Shown here one piece after another: positions 47,341 to 58,591 of a stretch of DNA of 64,000 bases. Origin of the DNA: Solea solea (Eukaryota > Chordata > Actinopteri > Pleuronectiformes > Soleidae). Below the pieces are notes generated by a model, which searched no databases, was not told the DNA's origin, and worked only from the letters and a program-made list of their open reading frames with translations. How positions within the stretch are numbered: position 1 is the first letter of the stretch; each line of letters starts with the position of its first letter. The DNA is taken from the NCBI RefSeq assembly GCF_958295425.1, contig NC_081136.1, forward strand, positions 27,704,077 through 27,768,076, written 5' to 3'. The translations under genes and the position numbers were made by a program.

Positions 47341-49120
47341 GGTAAAGAGCAATGATATTCACATTTGTTATTATTGTTTTGACATATTTGTGACAACAGC
47401 CAAAGAATGCATGGGGGAAAAAGACGGCTACAACAACACCGGATTATACTTAGTGAAGTACTGTGTAACTGATGTTACTCTAATTTACTAGCTTGCAAAT
47501 AGAACCTAATTTATTAATAATGTTAATTGATAGAGATACAGAGTTTAATCAGGAACAAAAACACTTGTGTGTAGACAATGAAAACAAAGGAGAAAACGGG
47601 CCCTTTCCAACTTCTTAAGGTCCGGTTTTACATCCATCCGTCGCAATGTTATCTCCTTCATTACCCTACATACCATGCCTCTTTGGGTTGATATGGACCA
47701 TACTACAATACTACAACACTTCCTCTAGAGGGCAGTGCCATGAGCCATGTTGCAGATTGCACAATTCTGACCGATTACTGTTTCTAACCATTTATAAGCA
47801 CGGACTGTCGAGTCTTCACTGCAGTATGAAAATGAATCAAACTAAGGTTAAGTGCAACATTGCACCCTTAGATGTTGAAACTCAATAATTCACTCATAAG
47901 AAACAAACAGTGAACACCAGAACCAGGTCTTTGGCTCCAGAAAGAAATGTTGGTTAAGGTGTTTAGTGTAAAATGCACTCCTCAAATTGTTCCTACTCAC
48001 TCCCCAAACGTAAAATACACACAATTCTGATGATCAACTCTCTCTGTGGTTCTCAGTATAGCAGTGGGTTAGGTGTTAAGGTCTCGTGACGCCTGGGAAC
48101 ACTCCCACTCTGCACACAGGAAGTGAGTTGTTTATTGGCCGATGGCAGCAACAGCACCATTGTGCTAGTAAAGCGAGAGGATGGAGTAAAACTTGATCAC
48201 ATGATGGAACATGTAAAACTACATCTGACTTGACTGTATTTTATTACCCAGCTGAGTGGAACTACATAATCTGCCCACTCACAAAAGTCATCGCACTTTC
48301 ACATATACAGTATATACACACAACACACACTGTAATTTGATGACTTTGGTTGCTAATGAGCTGCTGTGGTGTTTACCCGACACGCATGACGGGTGTCGCA
48401 TGGGGGGGGGGCTTGAGGAGTGAATGGGGAGATGGTGTGTGTGTGTGTGTGTGTGTTAGCTGCAGAAAACCCGGAGTGTCACGACCCAGTGTTGTGCGAC
48501 TGAAGGAACATGAGCAGCTGCTTTGTTTCTCTGATGTTTGGCTGTTTAAACGGCGCGCTCTCGTCACCGCTCTCTTGTCTTGCCGAGTGTTGAAAGCTCC
48601 GTTTGCCTCTTTGAACGCATAAAGATTTGTGAGTCTATCAAAGGCCAAGTCATAGCTCACATTACTGTTTGTTGAAAGGAAAACCAACCCTGACGATAAT
48701 TTGCAGAGCAGCCTGGATGTTTTTCATATGAGTTGATCTGTTGAATGAATAAGAAAGAAAGAAAAAAAAAAAGATTTTAAATTAGACTATCTTGTCATCT
48801 TTGTCAACGTTAAGGTCAAGGGCAAAGCTGAGGCGAGTGGTTGCTTTTTAATACCTCCAGTACAATTTTTTTGTCTCCGAGAAAATATGCGAGGTCTGCT
48901 CTGTTCAAAATCTGCTGTGACCTACCAAAGGTTCATGATCTAAATCAAACATTCTGCTTTGATAAAGAGTGAATAGTCCCCCACAAAAAGCGTAAGGAAT
49001 GTTAGTAGAGACTTTGACTTGCATGTTGTTATTCATGGTGAGAATAACAACAAGTCAACCGAAGTGCAAGTGAGTCGTTACTCCTGTATTACCATGAACA
49101 ACATGGCAGATTCCTTTACT
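47341..49120. other. Intergenic DNA
   Basis: No exon or named element. (TG)n at 48435-48456; a run of nine G at about 48402-48410. Confidence 0.5.
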
Positions 49121-49121
49121 T

Positions 49122-49250
49122 CTGTGTGTGTATTCTTGTATGGAGATGTTTGTGAGGACCTATAAACCATATTGAGTGAGGTCATTTTGGAAATTGGTGA
49201 TATTTTGGCTGGCCCTTTTTGAGGATTAACTCTTAGTTTGAGGGTTAAGT
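49122..49250. repeat. Possible dispersed fish repeat
   Basis: The run gtgaggacctataaaccata, then gaggtcattttgg and tgagggttaag, resembles a teleost repeat I recall. Boundaries are not clear. Confidence 0.35.
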
Positions 49251-49779
49251 CCGTAGTATACTTCCGCACGTCGCATATCGCGGACCATGGCATACTAGAA
49301 CGTCGGGGTCCTGTAGTATCCCACTTCACCCTCAGGTGGCGATAGAAGTCTGGACCTAGGGAATAGGACGCATTCCTACCAAAGAAGAAGAGAACGATGC
49401 TACAGCTCCCTCGGACACGCCTGGTTCGTGCCCCGGATGACTATCCTTGGCGACTACCATTTCTGTGGTCAAAATGTTTTTTTCTGCTTGGTGAGCGGGG
49501 CTTAATACTCCACCTACTATAGGGGTCGAAATTGAGTTCGCACATGCGCTGACTATGCGCAACCAACACACTCGTGACACACGGTTCCAAAGCCTGCGCA
49601 TTGGGTCTGCATCTTTGTTATGGTTAAGGTTAGGATAAGGGGCTAGGGAATGCATAATGTCCGTGAGTGACCTTGTGTGGGTGACCTTGTCGACCTACGA
49701 CATTGTCGTAACCAGTAACTGCCTGGTAGCCCAAGCGGAAAGTTGTAGATAATCGAATAAATGAAGGCCTGGTTCCATT

Positions 49780-50175
49780 TAGCCTCCTCAGTCTCAGGCT
49801 GGTTCTCCGGTTAAAAGTCGGATTTTAGTCAGACAGTCATGTAGTCTGACTAAAATTGAATTTCTCTAAGTCGGACTAACATACCTGGATAATACAATTC
49901 ATAGTCTGATTACTCCTGCATGTATACACTTAGTCGGACTGGAGTCGGACTTGGCGTTCTGGGCATGCACCAAAATGTCCTCCCTGTGCTTTGACCCGGA
50001 AACTCTCAGGGATCATACCGCGACGTCTGTATGTTTTGGTCGACGTATAAAACATACAGAACCGTTTGTTTTTGTGTAACGTAAAGGTCAACAGGAAACT
50101 GCATCAATGCACTAGCTTATAATAAGACACAGCGCCACCTATGGAGGTGGAGTCAGACGTACACGGTCAATAAAT
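49780..50175. mobile_element. Probable MITE with hairpin at 49823-49855
   Basis: Contains ttttagtcagac (49823-49834) and its exact complement gtctgactaaaa (49844-49855), then further gtcggac(t/a) motifs at 49870-49950 (agtcggactaa, agtcggactggagtcggact). Repeated gtcggact units and the hairpin suggest a non-autonomous DNA element; I recall similar repeats in fish. Ends not defined. Confidence 0.5.
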
Positions 50176-53100
50176 TGATTTTCTCTTTTGCATATGCTCG
50201 GACTCGGCAAGTTGCCCAATAGCCTGACACGTAAACGTACTGACTCACTTTTGGTTGCTCTGCTAAAAGCCCGTTTTGTGAGACGCCCCTTAAAGCCCTG
50301 TAATCAACTATGCGGAGAAGATTGCAATGACATCATGATCAGAAAACCCCCCCAAACAAAGGTTCATGCTATTACACTGGCCAGCATAGTGAAGAAGGGC
50401 CACATAACCTGTAGTATCAATGTAATTGACATGTGCTTTGTTCAGATTCTTTGTTTCAAATCATTTACCAAAAGATTTTCTCAAATAAAAACTTAAAACT
50501 AAAAATCTTCAGGGAAATAACACAAAAAAGTGTGTTTCAAAATGAAAGACAAGCAAGGGCAGGAGCACGGTCAAAAACGGCTTCAAACAAAGTCTCTTAA
50601 CGGGCACAGGCAGCATGACAATTATACAACTAATCAGAATCTGAGGCTGGCTCCAAACAATCATGAACTAATTTAGTGTCCAATGTCTCCAACAAAAGAC
50701 TGTTGAGGACCAGGTGTCCTCGTTGGGGTGCCTGAGGATCTGTAAAGATGTGAGTTATGGTTCGGTATAAAGGATTTGGTTTGACTAATCCTTCGTCAGT
50801 CCAGTGTTATAAGAAGAACATCTGTGTAAACCCATCAAAAGAATCTAATATTCATATAGATAATATATTGTTTAATTTAACTAAAAAAAATTTTTTTACA
50901 TTTCCTGCCATCCAATTTATGTCACTTATCTGACTAATTTTTTACTTCCAACTAATCTTTAATTAATTCAAATTTGTTGCATCTGTTTTTCCTGGTGTTT
51001 ACTGACTGCGGGACTTGCACTCAAATGTCCCCTTTATTGTTATTTTTCGGGGAGAACAATCACATGGCAGTTTGGCTGCTGGTTGCAGGAGGAGCAGCAC
51101 ACCTGTTTCCTCTCACGAGCTAATCCAGCAGCCACGTTTCTATTGGCCGCTTTGAGCAGTGGACACCAGATGATGGTGATAAAAGAACACCTGCGCCTGC
51201 TGCTCTGTTTCTTCTCCTCTGGCAGAACACAGAGTCTGCATGTGCTGCTGAGCTGAGATTTACTGCTGCTGTTGTTGTCCCTCTCTCTCTATGAAAAAGC
51301 CATTTTGTTTTACAACTGTTTGCTAATTATGATGCTGGGAAATGATAGATTCTGCCCTTTTAAGCCCTTGTTTGTCATATATATATAAATATATATAAGT
51401 CTTTATGGGATACAGGGAACACGTGTACACGCTGTTTTGAGTCAAGTTCAGTGAACTGCAATAATTGCATAGATTGCAGAGAAACAAATCACTCTCAGGC
51501 AATAAACAAAACATGTTTTGTGATTAGAGGGGGAGGAGAATTCAACTTTGTTCATGCCATATAGAGAGAAAATAAGCATTGCTGTTTATAGTGTTAATGT
51601 GGTATATGTTGGATGATGGGTTTAAGCAAATGGACTATAATATAACTAGACTCGTCTTATGTTTTGTCTCTGCACTGGATATTTGGGTCGTGAATGCCAT
51701 TTTGAGAGTTGTTTATGAAGTGCATCGCATTCAAATGCAAACAAAAGTCTCAGACCGTTGTCAAATTAGTGACTGCACGTCACAGCTGCACTTAATTGTT
51801 AAACAGGGAAATGAAGCTGTACAAGAGCATGAACGTTTCCTCTTCTCTGACTTTAGTTTTTCTTCTGCTTTTTATTTTGTTTTGCCGCTGAGCTTATTTC
51901 AGATTTAGTGTTCGGTGAAAATGAAATAAAAGAGTTACACACTAATTATTTCATCTCTTTTACAAAAGCATAAAGTCAACACAAACAATAACAAAACACA
52001 ATCGGACCAATAAGATGAAATCGTGGTTAAATCGTGACTTGTATGGATAAAACAGAATGACAAAGAATGGAAATTAAAGTGATATTTTGAAAGAAAACCC
52101 TTTTTTTGTAAAATTCAGTAAGTGTGCGTCGACTCTGCATGACATGAATTTCACGTGTTCAGGAGTGAAAATTAAAGCTGTTTCTCTGGTATTTTACTCT
52201 CATGTGGGGTAAAGAGGGAGAAACAGTGCATTTTTAAGATTCCACACTGCGCTGTCCGTCGTGGGTTTCCTCTCAAATGAATCCAAATGAATTACAGAGG
52301 CTCCTCACACTCGGCCTCACTTCTTCTCCCCTCCCTCTCATTTTCCTGTCTTCCTTCTTGACACTCAAAAGTTATTTTTTAACCTTTCTTTTTCTCTCGC
52401 CCTCTCTCTGTGTTGAGATTTTGAGTTTTAATTGTGCACTTTTTTAGTCTTTTCTCTGTGTGTGTGTGTGTGTGTGTGTGTGGGAGGCCTGAGCTGCATC
52501 ACAGAGCTGAAAGTTAATCATAATGTGGTTATTCATGTCACACTCTCAGGAAGGATAAGGTGGAAGTTAATGTGAGACCACAGCTCACTCACTCACTCAT
52601 TCACTCACTCCCTCCTGTGCTGAGGCTGCAGAGTAATGAGCTACAGTGCTGTGGAATATTTGTCTGCTTGTTAATCAGCCTGTCGATCCGTGTGTTGTCT
52701 GTGTCCATCACTGCGACAGCACGAGGAATTAGAAGTTGCGCCGCGTGTCTGAATCTTTGTCAAGTTAGTTTTCAAACGGAAGGGCCCAAAATGTGGACGC
52801 ACATGTGAGAAATCGGCAAATGAACCAGGGTCACATTTGGCAAAGTTAGAAGTGTAATTGTGTGTTTCATCTGAAAACCTGAGAGTATGTGAAGGGAAAA
52901 GTGTCAGTGTTCTTCTTCGTTTTTGCACGGCTGCACGAAAGCAGTTGTTTTCAGTGTACTGAATCGTTAGAATCCACAACTAAAACACGGCTGAACGGGT
53001 TGTGATTCTGCTCGCGATCGCTGTTCTTGCTAAACGTTGGAGATTAACGCAAATTTTCAGGATTTTTAGGTCTTTTTTAACTAAACAGTGCAGTATTTTA

Positions 53101-53694
53101 GTAGTGGCTCAAATTTCCGAATTTCTTTTAGCAGTAGCATTTACTTCTGAAACTTTTCCTGGGCTTTTCCTTCCTTTGTGTTTTCAGTTAAACTCCAACC
53201 TGTTTTACAGCCGACTCAAAGGAACTGTTGCCTCCGTGTGTCTCGACATGAAACAAATCACTTTGTGCAGCGTCCGACATCAAACGGAGAAAGCGCTGAT
53301 AATGAGGTGCATGCAACACGAGCATCCAACGGTGTGTCGGTTCAAAGAGGTTAATGCAGCCTTTGCAGGCCTTTATTTTTAGGACGGAGAAAAAGAAAAA
53401 TACAGTATTGATCTTTTTGTCCTGTTTTCAAAAATCAGCTTTAATATTAACTTCTACAGTTTAAAAAGTGGTGATTCATTGATGCTAAAAGTGCTTCACC
53501 CAGCACCTTGCGGCAGGGCTTTCATTCTTTTGTTTTCCCAGATAAAGCCATGGCCGAGGCAGTAGATTGCAAACTGTGGTCAGCTGTTTTCTCATCTCTC
53601 AGCAGCACAATAATACACCGTGTTCTGATGATGGTGATAAATGATCTAATCCAGGGAAGAGCAACTTTTCACTTCTCCCAGCAGATGAGGAAAT

Positions 53695-53698
<4 letters not shown>
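50176..53698. other. Intergenic DNA
   Basis: No exon recognised. The block at 51050-51290 is GC-richer (ggagcagcacacctgtttcc ... gcctgctgctctgtttcttc) and could be a repeat or an untranslated exon; I cannot decide. (TG)n at about 52457-52482. Confidence 0.45.

Positions 53699-53760
<62 letters not shown>
53699..53760. repeat. (AT)31 microsatellite
   Basis: 62 bases of uninterrupted AT. Self-complementary and able to extrude as a cruciform. Confidence 0.97.
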
Positions 53761-53761
<1 letters not shown>

Positions 53762-53765
<4 letters not shown>

Positions 53766-55409
53766 GCATTATGATTTAGGGAAGAGCCGGCTGCTCGACG
53801 GGAGAACTGCTTACCTTCATCATTATGACTCATCTGTGAAGTCAGCATATGTCTGTGCCAGTTTAAATATGAACACTGAGCCATCACAGGGTTCAACTGC
53901 CTTCATTCCACTTTACCTTGTGTTGCTTAAATTCCCTTTTTCACCGTTCCTCTTCCCCTGGCATGAAACCCGTCGTTCTTTCATTAACCAATGTTTGATT
54001 TTCACCATGCAGAAACTGGGGAAGTTGCACCATCATTTCCCTTCTTCTGCCACTTGATGGCAGTCTCAGGACAGAGATTCTGATCATGTTTATGCTCTCA
54101 TATAGTAGCTTTTATGTCTGTGTGGAAACGGCACGGTCTATTCATGGAGCCTGCAATTATCGTAATTAAAAAGGGAAAAAGCAGGAGCTGCAAATCTAAC
54201 CATGCAATGTTGTACATCACGTACAGTGACACGGCTCCGGAGACAAAAAGTGTCACCTTTTTTTAAAGTAGAGCGGCTGTAATTGTGCGCGCGCGGGACG
54301 GTTTCAAACAGTGCAGCTATTAAAGGATGTTAATCAAGTTGAAAAATGAAGTGCGAGTTCACAAAGTGCTGTGAAGAAGTTCAATATCCTGTTGAAGCTC
54401 TGAAATGTGTTTTGAAAAATGATGCTTTATCATTCCCATGACCGTTTGTTGACCTTTTGTTTTGCGTCCACGTCGCCTGTCTTTTTTTGCTGAAATGAAG
54501 TGGCATTATGGGATATGTGTGTGTGTGTGTGTGTGTGTGTATGTGAGAGAGTGACAGTCATGGTGATGAGATCCGTGCCAGGTGAGCTGATTAGCACAGC
54601 TGCTACCTGTTGACTAATCACTCGAGCCACACACCATGAAGCGACGACGCCACAAATTATCCTTTTTTGCGTAATGTTGTTTGATTAAGAGTGACACAAC
54701 GTGGAGTGCCAGGGAAGCCAGACGCACAAGAACTCGCGTTTAATCACTTAATATTATTGTGTGTGTGTGTGTGTGTGTGGCCTTACGGTGGCAGCGAGAG
54801 ACGCTACAACGTCAGAGTTTAAAGATGTCGCTTGACGCGTGCGCTCGGTGATAAATTGTGGGTCAGAAATACTTAATAATGGGAGTTCATAAAAAAACTT
54901 TCATCTTGAATTTTTGCTGCAAGGTCAGGATGGAAGTTTGCCGACTAAGGCACATGGTAGGACTAAAAGGGATACGTTTTTAAATGACGTTTCCACGATC
55001 GTTTTCATACAGTAGTACATCAACTTACAACAGGGTGAATGGCCCCTCCAACAAAGCCTGAGGAAATATAGCCCTACAAATAAAACAAAGGCACAGTACA
55101 TTGTATTTTAACCTAACATTTAGCATTTAAATGAACCCATTTTTGGTTGAAAACATAAACCAACGTGTTAGGTCAAAGGCTGGGTCAGTCCCTTTTTTGA
55201 CTGAGCACTGGGTTACCAAAAATAACACAATTTAACTTAAGTAAAATATGAATTAATATAAAAAAAAAAAAAGTTGTGGGGCAGAGGAGAACTGGGGTTT
55301 TTTTTTTGTTCAGAGCCAAAAATCTGAAGCGTTGAGGCATCAGGAGAAACATGAAAAGTGAAGGTCTTGAAAAGAAAGCAGCAGGTGGATTCTCATGTGT
55401 ATCCAACTT

Positions 55410-55453
<44 letters not shown>

Positions 55454-56904
55454 AGAAACACAAGAAATTCATAAATGTTGAATGTCACATCCCTCTACTC
55501 TTAGTAGTATTGGTAAAAGCAAAGACGTTACGAGGTGCAACTAAAACAGAAATAAATGCCATTAGAAAGAAAAATAAAAGCCATTAGACGTGAGTCACTG
55601 TAGCCTGGTGATCTGAACTTAAACTTTTGTTTTTTTTATTGTTACTTTTGAAGTCTTTTGAAAACGACAGGCCATGAACTCCAGATACGCTGTGACATTC
55701 ACAGAGAGGTTTATTAAAATGCACTGTTCACCTCACATAAATAAATAAATAAATAAATACATGTTCGCCCTTTTTCACTTAAAATCAAATGTGTCAACAA
55801 TGAAATTTAGAGCAATAAAAAGACAAAAAAAAACACCAGCTGCCTGAGCTTTGACTTGTGTACTTTTTAATTTCATAAGTGAAGAATACACAGAAGCGTC
55901 TCTTTCCCCTCATTTTCTTGACATTGGGCCAGAGTTTGTGCAGCAAACGCTGCCAATGAACAGAGACAGAACACAAACTGTCAGTGCTTTAAAATATTCA
56001 CTCAGCTATTGTCTCACGTGGGACAGCGGGGGGGGGGGGGGCTGTTAATGGATTAGTGATGTGTCGTTCTCTCCCTCCTTCTATAAAAAAACCAAACCAA
56101 ACCCTGGCTTCTTCACATGTTTTAGGTTTCCATAGAGACGTGATGTGGGCGAATGAGCAAGTGAAGCAGCGCGAGTGTTGGAGATGAAGATGAAAGGAGG
56201 TAGAAGGCTGTAATCAGATTGTCTCCTTTGGTCTCACCTCGGATCCATCTTCTCCCCTCCACCGGCCCACAGCCCGTACACCCGAACCCACCACAACATA
56301 AATCACAATCGGCCACCAGTCACCTTTGATTGCTGTGCTCACCCACAGATCCACAGAAGAGAGAGAGAGAGGAGAGAGGAGAGAGGAGAGAGAGAGGTTA
56401 CCTTGACTCTTCACATGAGGGTTAAGGAGGTGTGGGTGCACGGCGCTCCAAGTTCTCGCTCCACACCCTTTTCTTTCATTCAACTTCTAGAAGCTCCTTG
56501 GCTTCTCCACTGCCGTGCTTTCTTCCAGCAAAGAGAGATGAAGATGGATTGGGGGTTAACGGCGTAATGATTCTGATTTACAGGCAGTCCGCCGGCACTT
56601 TTCTCAGTGGGGAAAACCTGCAGTGAAGACTGCGGCTTCACTTTCTTTACTCTTTTGCTCCCGTCATTCCTCTCACTGGCTTTGCCTCTGTGTCACTTCC
56701 TGTCCGTACCTCCCCCCCCCCCTCCTCATCCTTACTTATTTCTTCATGAAAAGAAAAGAAAACTCTGAGTGGTCAAAGCAGAAACACCAAAGTGCTTCAT
56801 AATTAGAAAACGGCTCATAATTACAGCGTGGTCACAGGCTGTTAGCTCGCTTGCTCGCTCCTCGCTCAGCTGCCCTGCGTGGGATGGCGGCCTCCTGCAA
56901 TGTA

Positions 56905-56941
<37 letters not shown>

Positions 56942-57159
56942 GACAGAGAGCGCTTGTATTTAAAAAAAGGTCATTCTGAAGTTGAGAAGGATAACAGATG
57001 TGCTGCCCCGTACTGCCGCGATACACCAGCTGCGTGTTCTGTCAAAATACTATTAGTCACCATCAAGGAAGTGAGAACATGGCGAAAAACAAACGCTGAT
57101 GGTTTTTCCCTTTTGGTGTCGGTTGTTTTTTTGTTCTTTGGTCTTCATGTGGCATCTGG
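53762..57159. other. Intergenic DNA rich in microsatellites
   Basis: No exon recognised. (TG)n at 54516-54540 and 54758-54779, (AAAT)n at about 55736-55757, a G run at 56029-56041, GA-rich at 56356-56396, a C run at 56710-56720, (TG)n at 56908-56937. Confidence 0.5.
55411..55450. repeat. (CA)20 microsatellite
   Basis: 40 bases of uninterrupted CA. Confidence 0.95.
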
Positions 57160-57432
57160 TGGTTCTCAAACTCTTCACACCGAGCACCATCTGAGGAAAT
57201 ACTGAGCTCTCGATGTGACAACCGTAAATCGGTCGAGCAAAGTCAGCCTATTACGGACAGATTTACTCCCAATAAGATCATTTGCTCTGTCGTCATCCTC
57301 CTCTTCCTCATTTATACTTCACACGCTGCTGTAGTGAAATTAGATTAAGACGGAGAAGGCGACTCTAATTTTTGTACCACCAGAGGTGACTCGCGTACCA
57401 CTGGTGGTGCACGTACCACAGTTTGAGAACCA
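57160..57432. mobile_element. hAT-like MITE
   Basis: Perfect 12-base inverted ends: tggttctcaaac (57160-57171) and gtttgagaacca (57421-57432). tggttctcaaac is the typical terminus of many vertebrate hAT/Charlie non-autonomous elements, and the right arm carries gtaccac repeats (57374-57420) as in known copies. No clear 8-base target duplication. Non-coding. Confidence 0.7.
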
Positions 57433-57944
57433 TGGCCTAAGAGCATTTGATGGACTCATTTAAAGACAGATCAATTCTATCCGTCATATTTTCCTGCACC
57501 TTTTTATTATTTACTTTTACTTGTATGTAAATATGGACTCATAACATGGCTCAGAGTTGTGTTAAAGGCTGCAGTTGTGTTGCTGAGCAACATTATCTCA
57601 TTATCGGGATTTTTTATTTATTTTATTTTTTTTGAACATGTTCACATGGGAGTTTTTCCAAAATCTCTCTGGGAATAAATAAAAGACAACCACAGCTTCT
57701 GACAATCTGTTACAGTATAATTAACAGCTTCTTCATCAATGAATCACTTATCTGCTGCAACTTTGCCAGGAGAAAAGAGTTTCTCACTTGATTTATAACG
57801 TGAGCAAACATTGTCCTGAGGAGATAATGTCCCCCGCCTGCTAGATTCACATCTTCTTCACAACATGATGTTGTTTTTGCAAATTCTGTTCTCATGTGTT
57901 GGATAAAAGACGAGTGAGTGGACACCAGTGTGAATTTTCACGAA

Positions 57945-58591
57945 ACTGCCACTTTATTAGGTACACGTGACTCCCTTATAAAGGCGGCACTTACACTTCA
58001 GGTCATTGTGATAAGTTGCCTATGTCCAGTGTCTTTAAAAACATTGTTTACAGTATATTACAGCACATATCTGATTCATGCCTCCATTTATTTCCACATA
58101 TGAATGAGACTTGAAACCGATCAGACCATATCTGAATCCATGTGCCGGCTTTCCTGCTTTACATGGGAGGAAAAGACACAGTGTGGTCTTCTGCTGCTGC
58201 AGCTCATCTGCTTCAGGGTTCACACAGACGGTTGGTCTTCTGCATACACTTGGTTGTAACAAGTAGTTGTTGGAGTTCCTGTTGCCGAGATACTGTTGTA
58301 CGGAACCAGTCTGGTCATTCTTCTCTGACCTCTGGCAGCATTAAGGGTTTTTCTCCCAGCGAACTGTCTGCCACTCACTGGATATTTTCTTCTTTTCGGA
58401 TCATTGTCTATAAAACCCTCGAGGAGGTTGTGGGTGTGAAAATCCCAGTGGATCAGCAGTTTCTGAAATACTCAGACCAGCTTGTCTGGCTCCAACAACC
58501 ACGTCGCGTTCAAAGTCATTCAAACCACCTTTCCTCTCCATTCTGACGTAAATAAGAAGTTAATTGCGTGTATTTAATAAAGTGGCCAGTG
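57945..58591 (-). mobile_element. Internally deleted Tc1/mariner element
   Basis: Ends form inverted repeats: ccactttattaggtacac (57949-57966) and gtgtatttaataaagtgg (about 58568-58585). Inside, minus-strand sequence matches the DNA-binding half of a widespread fish Tc1/mariner transposase: tttgaatgactttgaacgcg, ctgagtatttcagaaactgc, tccagtgagtggcag and gccagaggtcagagaagaat. About 650 bp remain of the 1.2-1.4 kb expected; the catalytic half is missing and frames are broken. A dead element. Confidence 0.85.

Noticed and set aside
53002..53382. 126-codon plus-strand frame
   Set aside because: No family match; includes the segment shared with 32.4 kb, so probably repeat-derived.
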